From Mucilaginibacter xinganensis (lineage in GTDB: Bacteria; Bacteroidota; Bacteroidia; Sphingobacteriales; Sphingobacteriaceae), in contig JAMFSA010000078.1 in assembly GCA_026225055.1 (NCBI GenBank), positions 1 through 39,427 of the forward strand: a stretch of 39,427 bases of DNA. The letters are read 5' to 3'. The notes under the pieces are model-generated. The model did no database searches. It worked only from the letters and a program-made list of their open reading frames with translations, and was not told where the DNA came from. Within the stretch, counting starts at the first letter, position 1. Each line of letters opens with the position of its first letter. This document shows positions 13,673 through 21,647 of the stretch, one piece after another. The position numbers and the translations under genes were made by a program.

Positions 13673-16051
13673 TTATATCACAAATGAATTTTCACCTGCT
13701 TTAAGCACCAATTTTTTGTCTTTCCAGATCAATATGCCTGTAGTTTTTTCTGGTAGGTTGATCTTTATCTTCCACTTGTCTTTATCAAAAGTATATGAAA
13801 CCGCTACTTTTCCATTTGGGTGAGGGATCTCTCCGCTTACTTTTTTTATCGCCCCTAAATGAGGCTCTATCTTTATCTTGCTAAATCCGGGTGCATAGCT
13901 GTCGATGCCCAACACGGTTCTGAAAAACTCAATATTTGGGCTGGCTCCCCAGGCATGGCAATCAGAGCGGACATTTTGCAGATCAGATATCTCGGCCCAG
14001 GTGGTAAGTCCCATTTTTAAATTATTGCGCCATACATCAAGCCAACTCAGATAATCATTGCCCAAGCCGCCTTTAATTAACGCCAGGTGCATGTAGTATT
14101 TAAAGTATACGGTACATTGGGTTAAGGTGGTATCAGTTAAAATATTCTTGCTGATGATGTTTATATCTTCAGCCTTTGCCACATCAGTAAGTATAGCCAA
14201 TGAGTTTGCATGCTGCGAGTATAAGTCTTTATCCTCAGTGTCAGCATACAGTTTTTTAGCTGCGTTCCAATATTTAGTTTGGATAGTTTGTTTTAGTTGT
14301 GCCGCTTTTTTAGTGTAGAGATCAGCAAGGTACGGCAGGCCAATTTTGGATTCCATTTTTGCAGCTTGCTGGTAAGCCATGAGTAGTTGAAGATCCAATA
14401 TGGATGAGTTGCCTTTACTGCCAATTGGTGGCATACCGCTGCGCCAGCCTTTTGCATTAGCCCAGTCGACAAAAGTCCAGTAAGGTGTGTCTTTTAAAGA
14501 ACCATCGGCTTGCTGATATTTAGCAAAGAACTCTAATACAGCCCGCTCACCTGCGAGCTTGCTTTTAACAAAGTTTGAATCAGGGCGATACATCCAATAA
14601 TCATATAATACGCTAACGTACCACAACGAAAAAGTAGATATAATCTGCGGACTAAACGATGGGTGCCTGCTCAACGTTAATCCTTCAGCAATGCGCGAAT
14701 GATCCATCAGATTAATAGCATTGCGGGCTAACCGGTCATCGCCGCTGTTGTAGTAGGATATCATCGCCTGTATGCGTGTATCGCCTATGTATTGTAATTG
14801 CTCGTAGTAGGGGCAATCCATGTAAGTTTCAATAGCGTCGAGCCGGGCGGTGCGCCAGCCGGTTTCCAGTATTTTTGTTATTTCGGGGTTATCAGTATTA
14901 AAAACGGTATTGTTTTTAAACGGAAAGCCGGTGAAAGTGCCATATATGTCATCAATAGTAAGCGGTTCATTTTTGGTTTGTATCCTTACTTGTATGTAGC
15001 GATAAGTGCGCCAATAAAGCGTTGTAAATGTTTGATTTTCGCTGCCATCTGATAATAGGCTATCCTTTCTGCCTGCAAAATCTTTACCTTCTATTTCATT
15101 ACGGTTACTTTTTCTTGGGCCGTATTTGCTCAGATTATCAAAAAGAGATTCGGCGTAACTGATGGATAATCCCGCATCCTTACCCTTGCTGAAGTTGAAG
15201 GTTAAATAAGCATTGGTTAAATAGGTTTGATCGAGCAATAATGTTACAGTTGTATTAGCCGGGATAGTAAGCGCGGTTTTTATGCCGGGGAACGAGGGCG
15301 GTACAGCCATGCCATCAGCCTTGCGTAAAAGAGGGATGCGCTGGTAAGTACGCTCCATTTGCGGTAGCGATGATGGTACCAGCATCCAGCCAAAAGCATC
15401 GGCCATCCCTTTTGGCTTGCCGTGCCCCAGCTCATTGGCAGCAACCCAGGTGGTATCATTATAATCTGTAGCAGTAAAGCCCTTAACCGTATTGTTCATA
15501 TTCACAATTTCACCCGGGCCTGCAACGTAATAGGTATAATAACCTATCCAGCTATTAGGTTTATAAGCGGTATCACGGATGCATTTCCAGGTTTTATTGG
15601 TGTTGATCTCCTCGTTTGTTGAATCGCCCTGCAGAATAAAAGCTGTTCGTAAGGTAATCTGCGCTTCGGGGCGGTATTGCGCGTCATTCCAAACGGTCGC
15701 GCTTATGGTATTTTTGCCTGTTGTGAGATATGGTGCCAGATCGATCTTTTCGTAGTTCCAGTAATAGGTGTCGCTACGGGCAGGTCCTACGGATACAAGT
15801 GTACCATTAATATATAATTTATAGCGATTATCGGCCGATACCCGAACAGTGTATGATGTCGGTTTAGCTGATAAAGTAATGCTTTTGCGGAAATGATAAA
15901 TGCCGTATTCACTTCCTGCATCATTTGGCGCTGCTATCCAGTAGGCGGGCCATTCCTTGTATACGGCAGTGTTACCAGCTGATTGTGCATGCGCTGACTT
16001 TACCAACAAAAAACTAAAGATCAATAAGGTTGATGCAAAAAAGGATTTCAT
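13673..16051 (-). CDS. Secreted GH78-type alpha-L-rhamnosidase
   Basis: This is a 792-residue exported glycoside hydrolase. The signal peptide is residues 1-22 (MKSFFASTLLIFSFLLVKSAHA). The N-terminal half holds beta-sandwich domains (EWPAYWIAAPNDAG, VRVSADNRYKLYINGTLVSVGPARSD) as in bacterial rhamnosidase families. The catalytic (alpha/alpha)6 barrel starts near 390, with METYMDCPYYEQLQYIGDTR (D412, E417, D424) in the place of the GH78 general acid motif, and TTWAEISDLQNVRSDCHAWGASPN (E687) as the likely general base region. The end is the usual C-terminal beta domain. It would remove rhamnose from plant or bacterial glycans in the periplasm. It is not part of a SusCD locus here. Some relatives have other activities. 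Confidence 0.8.
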   Translation of the reverse strand: MKSFFASTLLIFSFLLVKSAHAQSAGNTAVYKEWPAYWIAAPNDAGSEYGIYHFRKSITLSAKPTSYTVRVSADNRYKLYINGTLVSVGPARSDTYYWNYEKIDLAPYLTTGKNTISATVWNDAQYRPEAQITLRTAFILQGDSTNEEINTNKTWKCIRDTAYKPNSWIGYYTYYVAGPGEIVNMNNTVKGFTATDYNDTTWVAANELGHGKPKGMADAFGWMLVPSSLPQMERTYQRIPLLRKADGMAVPPSFPGIKTALTIPANTTVTLLLDQTYLTNAYLTFNFSKGKDAGLSISYAESLFDNLSKYGPRKSNRNEIEGKDFAGRKDSLLSDGSENQTFTTLYWRTYRYIQVRIQTKNEPLTIDDIYGTFTGFPFKNNTVFNTDNPEITKILETGWRTARLDAIETYMDCPYYEQLQYIGDTRIQAMISYYNSGDDRLARNAINLMDHSRIAEGLTLSRHPSFSPQIISTFSLWYVSVLYDYWMYRPDSNFVKSKLAGERAVLEFFAKYQQADGSLKDTPYWTFVDWANAKGWRSGMPPIGSKGNSSILDLQLLMAYQQAAKMESKIGLPYLADLYTKKAAQLKQTIQTKYWNAAKKLYADTEDKDLYSQHANSLAILTDVAKAEDINIISKNILTDTTLTQCTVYFKYYMHLALIKGGLGNDYLSWLDVWRNNLKMGLTTWAEISDLQNVRSDCHAWGASPNIEFFRTVLGIDSYAPGFSKIKIEPHLGAIKKVSGEIPHPNGKVAVSYTFDKDKWKIKINLPEKTTGILIWKDKKLVLKAGENSFVI

Positions 16052-16158
16052 TACAGGTTGAATTGGTTTGATGATAATCGGTCTTAAAGTTAATAACCAT
16101 CCTGTAGTATTTATATAATGCGGAAGAATCTTTATTAATTATTTTCTCAAAAATAAAA

Positions 16159-16181
16159 AAGCCACCCTTTTGAGGCAGCTT
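16159..16181 (-). terminator. Intrinsic terminator of accD
   Basis: On the minus strand AAGCTGCC (16181-16174) pairs with GGTGGCTT (16166-16159), with two G-T pairs, around TCAAAAG, followed by TTTTATTTTT. It lies 30 bases past the accD stop. Confidence 0.65.
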
Positions 16182-16210
16182 CTTTTATATCGATAATATG
16201 TTAATTCTTA

Positions 16211-17056
16211 TTAATTACCCATCATTTTTAAGAATGATGATAGCTTTTCCTTCATTTCTCTACGATCAACTATAAAGTCAAGGAAACCGTGTTCCTGCAC
16301 AAATTCTGCAGTCTGGAACCCTTTTGGAAGATCTTTCTTTATAGTTTCCTTAATAACACGCGGGCCTGCAAAACCTATTAGTGAACCTGGCTCAGCAATG
16401 TTAATATCGCCCAACATAGCATATGACGCAGTAACACCACCTGTAGTAGGGTCGGTTAGTAATGATATATAAGGTACTTTAGCTTGTGACAATAAAGCCA
16501 GCTTAGCCGACGTTTTAGCCATTTGCATTAGTGAGAATGCAGCTTCCATCATACGTGCACCGCCTGATTTTGAGATCATCAGGAATGGAACTTTGTTTGC
16601 TATACTGTAATCGATAGAACGTGCTATCTTTTCACCCACAACAGATCCCATTGAACCACCTATGAAGTTAAAATCCATACAGGCAATAACAAGATCCTGG
16701 CCGTTAATTTTACCAACCCCGGCACGGATAGCATCCTTTAAACCGGTCTTTTTCATGGTTTCCTTTAAACGGTCCTCATATTTTTTGGTATCCTCAAAAT
16801 GCAACGGATCGCCCGAATGCAGGTTAGGGGATAACTCGGTAAACTCGTTATTATCAAACAGTATGGAAAAATATTCTTTTGATCCTATGCGTAAATGGTA
16901 ACCGCAGTAATGACAAACATATTGGTTTTCAACCTGCTCTGAGTAGTGGAGGGGCTTTTTACATTCCGGGCATTTGTTCCAGATGCCGTCAGGTGCTTCT
17001 TTCTTTTCCTCAGTGGTCGTAATTATTCCTTTTATCTCGCGCTTAAACCAGGCCAT
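16211..17056 (-). CDS. accD: Acetyl-CoA carboxylase carboxyltransferase subunit beta
   Basis: This is a 281-residue protein. It begins [26 protein letters not shown] and then has the four-Cys zinc ribbon CPEC...CHYC (about 29-51). The crotonase-like carboxyltransferase domain follows, with [42 protein letters not shown] and [14 protein letters not shown], all AccD hallmarks. With AccA it transfers carboxyl from biotin to acetyl-CoA, making malonyl-CoA for fatty acids. The frame opens at a TTG (17077), but the ATG at 17056 gives the conserved MAWFKRE start. accA and accBC are not in the window, as is common outside Proteobacteria. Confidence 0.95.
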   Translation of the reverse strand: MAWFKREIKGIITTTEEKKEAPDGIWNKCPECKKPLHYSEQVENQYVCHYCGYHLRIGSKEYFSILFDNNEFTELSPNLHSGDPLHFEDTKKYEDRLKETMKKTGLKDAIRAGVGKINGQDLVIACMDFNFIGGSMGSVVGEKIARSIDYSIANKVPFLMISKSGGARMMEAAFSLMQMAKTSAKLALLSQAKVPYISLLTDPTTGGVTASYAMLGDINIAEPGSLIGFAGPRVIKETIKKDLPKGFQTAEFVQEHGFLDFIVDRREMKEKLSSFLKMMGN

Positions 17057-17281
17057 ATCTATATCTAGCTCTTTCAATATGATGCAAAGAAACGAATTTT
17101 TATTCAGATGAAAGATTTTTAGATGTGAGATATCATTTTCGGAAAATCACAATAAAAACTATCTAAAATATACCTCAATTGCGAACTTTGTAGTTAAAAT
17201 ATTGCTATAAATGCAAAACTCTATCAAAAATGTAGTATAAATCCGGAAAATTTATAACTTCGAGGCCCAAAAAGAAGCTAA

Positions 17282-18361
17282 ATGGATTTGAAAAATTATA
17301 AAGGAGTTTTGCACGGAGATCAGGTGCAGGAACTATTTGAAGCAGCTAAAAAGCACAAGTTTGCTTTACCAGCAGTAAACGTTATCGGCACTAACACGGT
17401 AAACGCTGTTCTGGAAACTGCAAAGGCAGTTAATTCACCGGTAATTATACAGTTATCACATGGTGGCGCGCAGTTTTACGCAGGTAAATCATTAGATAAC
17501 TCTAAACTGCAAGCCTGTATTTTAGGTGCTGTATCTGCAGCTAAACATGTTCACTTATTAGCTGAGCATTATGGTGTTGCAGTAATTATGCATACCGACC
17601 ACTGTGCTAAGAAATTATTGCCTTGGATAGACGGATTGTTAGATCATGGTGAGAAATTCTTTGCTGAAACTGGCAAACCTTTATTTTCATCACACATGCT
17701 TGATCTTTCTGAAGAATCTTTGGAAGAAAATATCGAGATCTCTGCTAAATACTTAGCCCGCATGGCTAAATTAGGTATGACACTTGAAATTGAATTAGGT
17801 GTAACAGGTGGCGAAGAAGACGGCGTTGACAACTCTGATGTTGACAGCTCACGTTTATATACGCAGCCTGAAGATGTTGCTTACTCTTACGAGAATTTAT
17901 TAAAAGTTAGCCCGCGCTTTACCGTTGCTGCTGCTTTTGGTAACGTGCACGGTGTTTACAAACCAGGTAATGTTAAATTACAACCGGTTATTTTACATAA
18001 TTCACAAGAGTATGTGAAAACGAAATACAATTTAGATGTTGAAAAACCGATCAACTTTGTATTTCACGGTGGTTCAGGCTCAACTCCTGAAGAAATTGCT
18101 GAGGCAATATCATATGGTGCTATCAAAATGAATATCGATACTGACATGCAATGGGCATATTGGGAAGGTATAAAAGACTACTACCAATCAAAAGAAGGTT
18201 ACTTACAGAGCCAGATTGGTAGCCCTGAAGGTGAAGATTCTCCAAACAAAAAATACTACGATCCGCGCGTATGGTTACGCAAAGGTGAAGAGAGTTTCGT
18301 TAAACGCTTAACCCAGGCATTTGCTGATTTGAATTGCCTTGATGCAACCAGTAAATTATAA
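17282..18361 (+). CDS. fbaA: Class II fructose-bisphosphate aldolase
   Basis: This is a 359-residue zinc aldolase that interconverts fructose-1,6-bisphosphate with glyceraldehyde-3-phosphate and dihydroxyacetone phosphate. Seen: ALPAVNVIGTNTVNAVLETAK at the start, zinc-binding MHTDHCAKKLLPWIDGLL (about 108), EIELGVTGGEEDGVDNSD, and the phosphate-binding FVFHGGSGSTPEEI and NIDTDMQWAYWEG. Length fits the class IIA (E. coli FbaA) type. A strong terminator follows. Codon use is biased toward a narrow set, as in highly expressed genes. A possible -7 box TAACTTCG (17255) precedes it, one base off consensus. Confidence 0.95.
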   Translation: MDLKNYKGVLHGDQVQELFEAAKKHKFALPAVNVIGTNTVNAVLETAKAVNSPVIIQLSHGGAQFYAGKSLDNSKLQACILGAVSAAKHVHLLAEHYGVAVIMHTDHCAKKLLPWIDGLLDHGEKFFAETGKPLFSSHMLDLSEESLEENIEISAKYLARMAKLGMTLEIELGVTGGEEDGVDNSDVDSSRLYTQPEDVAYSYENLLKVSPRFTVAAAFGNVHGVYKPGNVKLQPVILHNSQEYVKTKYNLDVEKPINFVFHGGSGSTPEEIAEAISYGAIKMNIDTDMQWAYWEGIKDYYQSKEGYLQSQIGSPEGEDSPNKKYYDPRVWLRKGEESFVKRLTQAFADLNCLDATSKL

Positions 18362-18385
18362 TAAAAAATTATCCTAATAATTAGA

Positions 18386-18420
18386 AAAGCGCCGATGTGA
18401 GAACATTGGCGCTTTTTTTT
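18386..18420 (+). terminator. Strong intrinsic terminator after the aldolase gene
   Basis: A 13-bp stem (18386-18398 with 18403-18415, one G-T pair) has a GAGA loop and runs into eight T. The upstream reading frame of the next gene begins inside it, which argues against that upstream start. Confidence 0.85.
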
Positions 18421-18456
18421 GGTTATGACATTAATATTTTAATACTCCAAATTGTC

Positions 18457-18966
18457 ATGGTCAAGAAAAAAAGAAAAAACTTATTTGAGCGTTTTGCCAA
18501 CTGGGCAACCGTTGCAACCGGTAGTTCGGCAGCTTTTATTGGTGCTATGGTTGTTATTATCGTATGGGCTGTAACCGGCCCTGTATTTAAATACTCTGAT
18601 ACCTGGCAGCTGGTTATAAATACAGGTACAACAATAGTTACCTTTCTGATGGTGTTCCTGATCCAGAAATCACAAAATAAAGATTCAAAGGCTATTCATT
18701 TAAAACTGAACGAAATACTGGCATCGCACCAGGGTGCAAGTAATCGTATGGTAAATTTAGAAGATCTGAGTGAGCATGAACTTGACCAATTACATAAATT
18801 TTATGTACAATTGTCTGACCTGGCCGAGGAGGAAGATGATTTGACCTGTACACATTCAATTGATGCAGCAGGGGAAAATCACAGGCAAAAACTAACCTCG
18901 TACAAGGGAAAACCACATTACGCAAATGCCAGAACTAAAAAAGATACAAGCAAACAAAGTAAGTGA
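18457..18966 (+). CDS. Low-affinity iron permease family membrane protein
   Basis: This is a 169-residue protein with a basic N terminus (MVKKKRKNLFERFANWATVATGS) and two membrane helices (about 22-45 AAFIGAMVVIIVWAVTGPVF; 53-72 VINTGTTIVTFLMVFLIQ). The signature QKSQNKDSKAIHLKLNEIL and an acidic cytoplasmic tail follow. This is the pattern of the family named after yeast Fet4 (PF04120); for these short bacterial members iron transport is not proven. The frame is open from 18397, but those 20 residues lie in the aldolase terminator, so the ATG at 18457 is preferred. The 3' end overlaps the GNAT gene by 41 bases. Confidence 0.8.
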   Translation: MVKKKRKNLFERFANWATVATGSSAAFIGAMVVIIVWAVTGPVFKYSDTWQLVINTGTTIVTFLMVFLIQKSQNKDSKAIHLKLNEILASHQGASNRMVNLEDLSEHELDQLHKFYVQLSDLAEEEDDLTCTHSIDAAGENHRQKLTSYKGKPHYANARTKKDTSKQSK

Positions 18967-19357
18967 CCCCGCCGACCTTGAAAAAGTATTTGCCATAAGG
19001 CGCGAAGTTTTTGTTGACGAACAAAATTGCCCGCCCGAATTGGAATATGAGTTCGATGATGAAGCCACCCATTTTTTGGCAACGGCTGATGGTGTGCCCG
19101 CAGGTGCAGCACGCTGGCGCAAAACTGATAAAGGGTATAAACTGGAACGTTTTGCGGTATTGAAACAATTCAGGGGCACAGGCGTAGGGCAGGAACTGGT
19201 GAAAGCTGTTTTGGCCAGTCTGCCTGCTGATGCTGATTATGTCTATTTGCACTCCCAAACTCAGGCCGTGCCATTTTATGAAAGATTAGGTTTTATAAAA
19301 TCAGGCCCTGAATTTGAAGAAGCCGGCATCCGGCACTATAAAATGATCAGGGAATAG
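18926..19357 (+). CDS. GNAT family N-acetyltransferase
   Basis: This is a 143-residue protein with the GNAT fold. VFAIRREVFVDEQNCPPELEYEFDDEATHFLA (about 19-50) resembles the ElaA/YjcF branch. The acetyl-CoA loop is LKQFRGTGVGQELVKAVL (about 79-96), and YLHSQTQAVPFYERLGFIKSG is the usual last strand and helix. Substrate unknown. Translation starts inside the last codons of the iron permease gene (41-base overlap in another frame), so expression is probably coupled to it. It ends 6 bases from the convergent cytochrome gene with no terminator between. Confidence 0.88.
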   Translation: MPELKKIQANKVSDPADLEKVFAIRREVFVDEQNCPPELEYEFDDEATHFLATADGVPAGAARWRKTDKGYKLERFAVLKQFRGTGVGQELVKAVLASLPADADYVYLHSQTQAVPFYERLGFIKSGPEFEEAGIRHYKMIRE

Positions 19358-19363
19358 TTAGTG

Positions 19364-19786
19364 TTAATTGCTGCATTTACTCAAATCATCATTAACCTGA
19401 TCTGCCGTTATAGTTCCCTGCTTGTTGCCAAATGAGTTGCTGATATAAGTTATGGCCTGGGCTATTTCAATTGGTGTAAGGTCATTCGCAGCAGGCATCG
19501 TACCCTCAAATGATCTGCCAGCAACAACAATCTTTCCTTTTAAACCGTATTTGATGTTGCAGGCTAAAGACTTTAAATTATCTTTAATATAGATCGTATC
19601 AGTAAGCGGTGGTATCAATGCTGATAAACCCTCGCCTTTAGCGCCATGGCAATTTTGGCAATGGTTTTGGTATACTAAAGAACCTGCTGAATAATAACGC
19701 TTAAACTCAATTGATTCATCGCTTTGGCATGAAACGATCAATACAAGTAACAAGAAACAAATACTACCTATTACTTTAAGTTTCAT
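19364..19786 (-). CDS. Membrane-anchored c-type cytochrome
   Basis: This is a 140-residue lipoprotein. The lipobox ends at C20 (LLVLIVSC). The single heme site is CQNCH (C43, C46, H47) in YQNHCQNCHGAKGEGLSALIPPL, and a Met ligand is available in FEGTMPAANDLTPIEIAQAITYISNSFG, a normal cytochrome c class I pattern. It would carry electrons on the outer face of the cytoplasmic membrane or in the periplasm. It lies 2 bases downstream of the SCO gene, so it belongs to the same transcript. The pairing suggests a terminal-oxidase or copper-related electron-transfer role. Confidence 0.87.
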   Translation of the reverse strand: MKLKVIGSICFLLLVLIVSCQSDESIEFKRYYSAGSLVYQNHCQNCHGAKGEGLSALIPPLTDTIYIKDNLKSLACNIKYGLKGKIVVAGRSFEGTMPAANDLTPIEIAQAITYISNSFGNKQGTITADQVNDDLSKCSN

Positions 19787-19788
19787 AG

Positions 19789-20439
19789 TTATTGTGCTGC
19801 AGGGGCCGGTTCGGCTTGTAGAGTTTTTATATCGTCTATCAATTGGTTCACCTGTTTCATATCGGTGCCGTCATATGATCCGCGAACACGTTTTTGTTTA
19901 TCGATTAAAACAAAATATCCCTGGTGCATATAACCACCTGCTACAGTACTGTCTTCACTAACGGCAACCAGATAGCTTTTCGCAGCAAGATTGTAAACAC
20001 TGTCCCTGTCGCCAAGTAACAGCCACCAGCTATTGCCGCTTATGCCTAATTTATCGGCATAGTTTTTTAATACAGGTACGGTATCATGTTTTGGGTCGAT
20101 GGTGAAAGAGATGATCTTAAAATCGGGTGTGTTCTTAAATTCGTTATACACATTTAGCATATTGCGCTGCATGATAGGGCAAATGGAAGGGCAGGAGGTG
20201 AAAAAGAAATCGGCCACATATATCTTACCTTCCAAATCCTTGCTGCCTGCGCTATTGCCGTATTGGTTTAAAAACTTAAACGCAGGTATGGTTTGGTAAT
20301 CCGTATCAGTTACCTGCTGGCCATTTACTGTTTTAGTAACCGCCGTGCGCTCGCCATATATAGGCAATGTTTTTTTTGAATTGGTTTTACAGGCACCAAA
20401 TAATAGAACCAATAAAACGAGTCCTGTTAGCTTTTTCAT
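19789..20439 (-). CDS. SCO1/SenC/PrrC family copper chaperone
   Basis: This is a 216-residue thioredoxin-fold protein with an N-terminal lipoprotein signal (LLVLLFGAC, Cys about 17). The copper/thiol motif is TSCPSICPIM (C83, C87), and the third ligand H172 lies in GGYMHQGYFVLID. DPKHDTVPVLKNYADKLG is also typical. SCO proteins deliver copper to the CuA site of cytochrome c oxidase or act as thiol reductases. Upstream neighbour overlaps by 4 bases (ATGA); the downstream cytochrome gene is 2 bases away. Confidence 0.92.
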   Translation of the reverse strand: MKKLTGLVLLVLLFGACKTNSKKTLPIYGERTAVTKTVNGQQVTDTDYQTIPAFKFLNQYGNSAGSKDLEGKIYVADFFFTSCPSICPIMQRNMLNVYNEFKNTPDFKIISFTIDPKHDTVPVLKNYADKLGISGNSWWLLLGDRDSVYNLAAKSYLVAVSEDSTVAGGYMHQGYFVLIDKQKRVRGSYDGTDMKQVNQLIDDIKTLQAEPAPAAQ

Positions 20440-20846
20440 TTAGCTTTTTTAATGTAATTGTTTGATACTGAAATAGCTGAATCAAGTTTCAGGCTGATCT
20501 TTGTTATCAGTTCTTTTTGTGTATGCAGGTAACTCATTGCTTCGCTGTGCGATTTGCCGGTAAAATCAGGATTGAACTTATTCATCCAGGTCATCATGCT
20601 ATCGTCCGCATCGCCCAAAATTTTTGTATAGAAATCGGCAGAATCTTTTACAGCCGCTGCGGAATCCTTTGATGCGATACCCTTTAGCAGCATTTTGTTT
20701 TTCATCACCACGCCGTCATCCATCATCACTTTATCATGCACTTTTATTACTGAATCTAAAAGCGCTTTTTCCTGGGCTTTGTTATCGGCGCATCCGGCTA
20801 ACATTAAGCTGGTAGCTGCTGCTATAAGGAGAGTTTTCTTAATCAT
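20436..20846 (-). CDS. Small helical lipoprotein upstream of SCO
   Basis: This is a 136-residue lipoprotein. The signal MIKKTLLIAAATSLMLAGC has its lipobox Cys at 19. The rest is predicted to be helical and charged (EKALLDSVIKVHDKVMMDDGVVMKNKMLLKG; FYTKILGDADDSMMTWMNKFNPDFTGKSHSEAM). I recall related Bacteroidota proteins carrying the uninformative label viral A-type inclusion protein. The two conserved-looking His and several Met could bind metal, but this is inference. The frame opens at a TTG (20870); the ATG at 20846 gives a proper signal peptide. It overlaps the SCO gene by 4 bases, so the order lipoprotein-SCO-cytochrome c is one operon. Confidence 0.72.
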   Translation of the reverse strand: MIKKTLLIAAATSLMLAGCADNKAQEKALLDSVIKVHDKVMMDDGVVMKNKMLLKGIASKDSAAAVKDSADFYTKILGDADDSMMTWMNKFNPDFTGKSHSEAMSYLHTQKELITKISLKLDSAISVSNNYIKKAK

Positions 20847-20903
20847 AGATCGGTATTGTAAGATTGGCAAATATCAAAATAAACGGCTTGTAAACGGCAT
20901 TAA

Positions 20904-21359
20904 TTACTTTCTTAAATAAAAAATGTAGTCAGTTAAAGGTAAATTTTCTATTCCGGCTAACTTTAAATGCTGGCCTGCCTGTGCGCGGTGATGCGTACCG
21001 TGGTTAATTAAATGTGCTAATATATCGCTTAGTTGATTTTCATAGCTTTCACCTCTTGATGTTTTATAAGCAATCAATTTATTGAAATCTTCAGGATTTA
21101 ATTCACTGATATAGGCTACCCAAGCATCATGGTTTTTATTTATTGTCTTTTCAAAAGTATCTGCTTTCCAATCGGGCCATAAAACACGACCGACATCTGG
21201 CAAGCCCGCGCACCGCTTAAACCAAACCTGTTGTGCCGACAGTAAATGCGCCATTAACTTTACCGGTAATTCAGGTTCATTAGCCTCAATAATGAGTTTT
21301 AGAATTTCAAGGTTGGCAAATCGGTCGTAATCAATAAGTTTTAAAAAGTGGTCTTTCAT
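20904..21359 (-). CDS. DinB family protein
   Basis: This is a 151-residue four-helix-bundle protein. The metal-binding His triad pattern is present: MAHLLSAQQVWFKR (about 38-51) and LINHGTHHRAQAGQHLKLAG (about 117-136), ending LPLTDYIFYLRK, which is close to the standard DinB ending. The family is linked by fold to mycothiol- and bacillithiol-dependent enzymes; the individual function is unknown. Despite the name no DNA-damage role can be read here. A perfect 10-base palindrome TTGTTAACAA (21410-21419) lies 51 bases upstream of its start and could be an operator. Confidence 0.85.
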   Translation of the reverse strand: MKDHFLKLIDYDRFANLEILKLIIEANEPELPVKLMAHLLSAQQVWFKRCAGLPDVGRVLWPDWKADTFEKTINKNHDAWVAYISELNPEDFNKLIAYKTSRGESYENQLSDILAHLINHGTHHRAQAGQHLKLAGIENLPLTDYIFYLRK

Positions 21360-21487
21360 TGGTGGGTTAGGATGTTATCAAACAAAAATATCACCTTTTT
21401 CAACAAATGTTGTTAACAATAACATAATACTATAAATATCATAGGGTTATACTGGCCGTGTATCTTTAATTATAAATTAAGCAGGTT

Positions 21488-21577
21488 ATGAAAATCATAT
21501 CAAATTTTTTGAAGTTTATCAGTAGTTTACCTGAGTGGATTATGTTAAAAAGTATGAAATCAACGTTCATGCACTAA
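21488..21577 (+). CDS. Possible 29-residue small protein (uncertain)
   Basis: ATG at 21488 opens MKIISNFLKFISSLPEWIM, then LKSMKSTFMH and a stop. It has a basic/hydrophobic amphipathic character. It lies in a 288-base gap between DinB and the GH1 gene, which otherwise holds only AT-rich DNA and the palindrome at 21410. A box TATCTTTA (21461-21468), one base from the -7 consensus, lies 20 bases upstream. Short ORFs of this size are frequent by chance, so this is a candidate only. Confidence 0.22.
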   Translation: MKIISNFLKFISSLPEWIMLKSMKSTFMH

Positions 21578-21647
21578 CAGTATATTCACAAAATTTCTTT
21601 TTATAAAATTATAATGCACAATTTGGGCTTGGTTTTGGCTCAATTTA

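Noticed and set aside
14798..15052. ORFs on the plus strand within the rhamnosidase gene (and similar ones within the kinase and exporter genes)
   Set aside because: They are antisense to conserved catalytic regions and have no start context or family features of their own.
16052..16158. Small gene between the rhamnosidase and accD genes
   Set aside because: Only AT-rich DNA without an ORF of useful length; nothing beyond the accD terminator is supported.
18397..18456. Upstream extension of the iron permease reading frame
   Set aside because: It starts within the aldolase terminator hairpin; the ATG at 18457 fits the family's N terminus.
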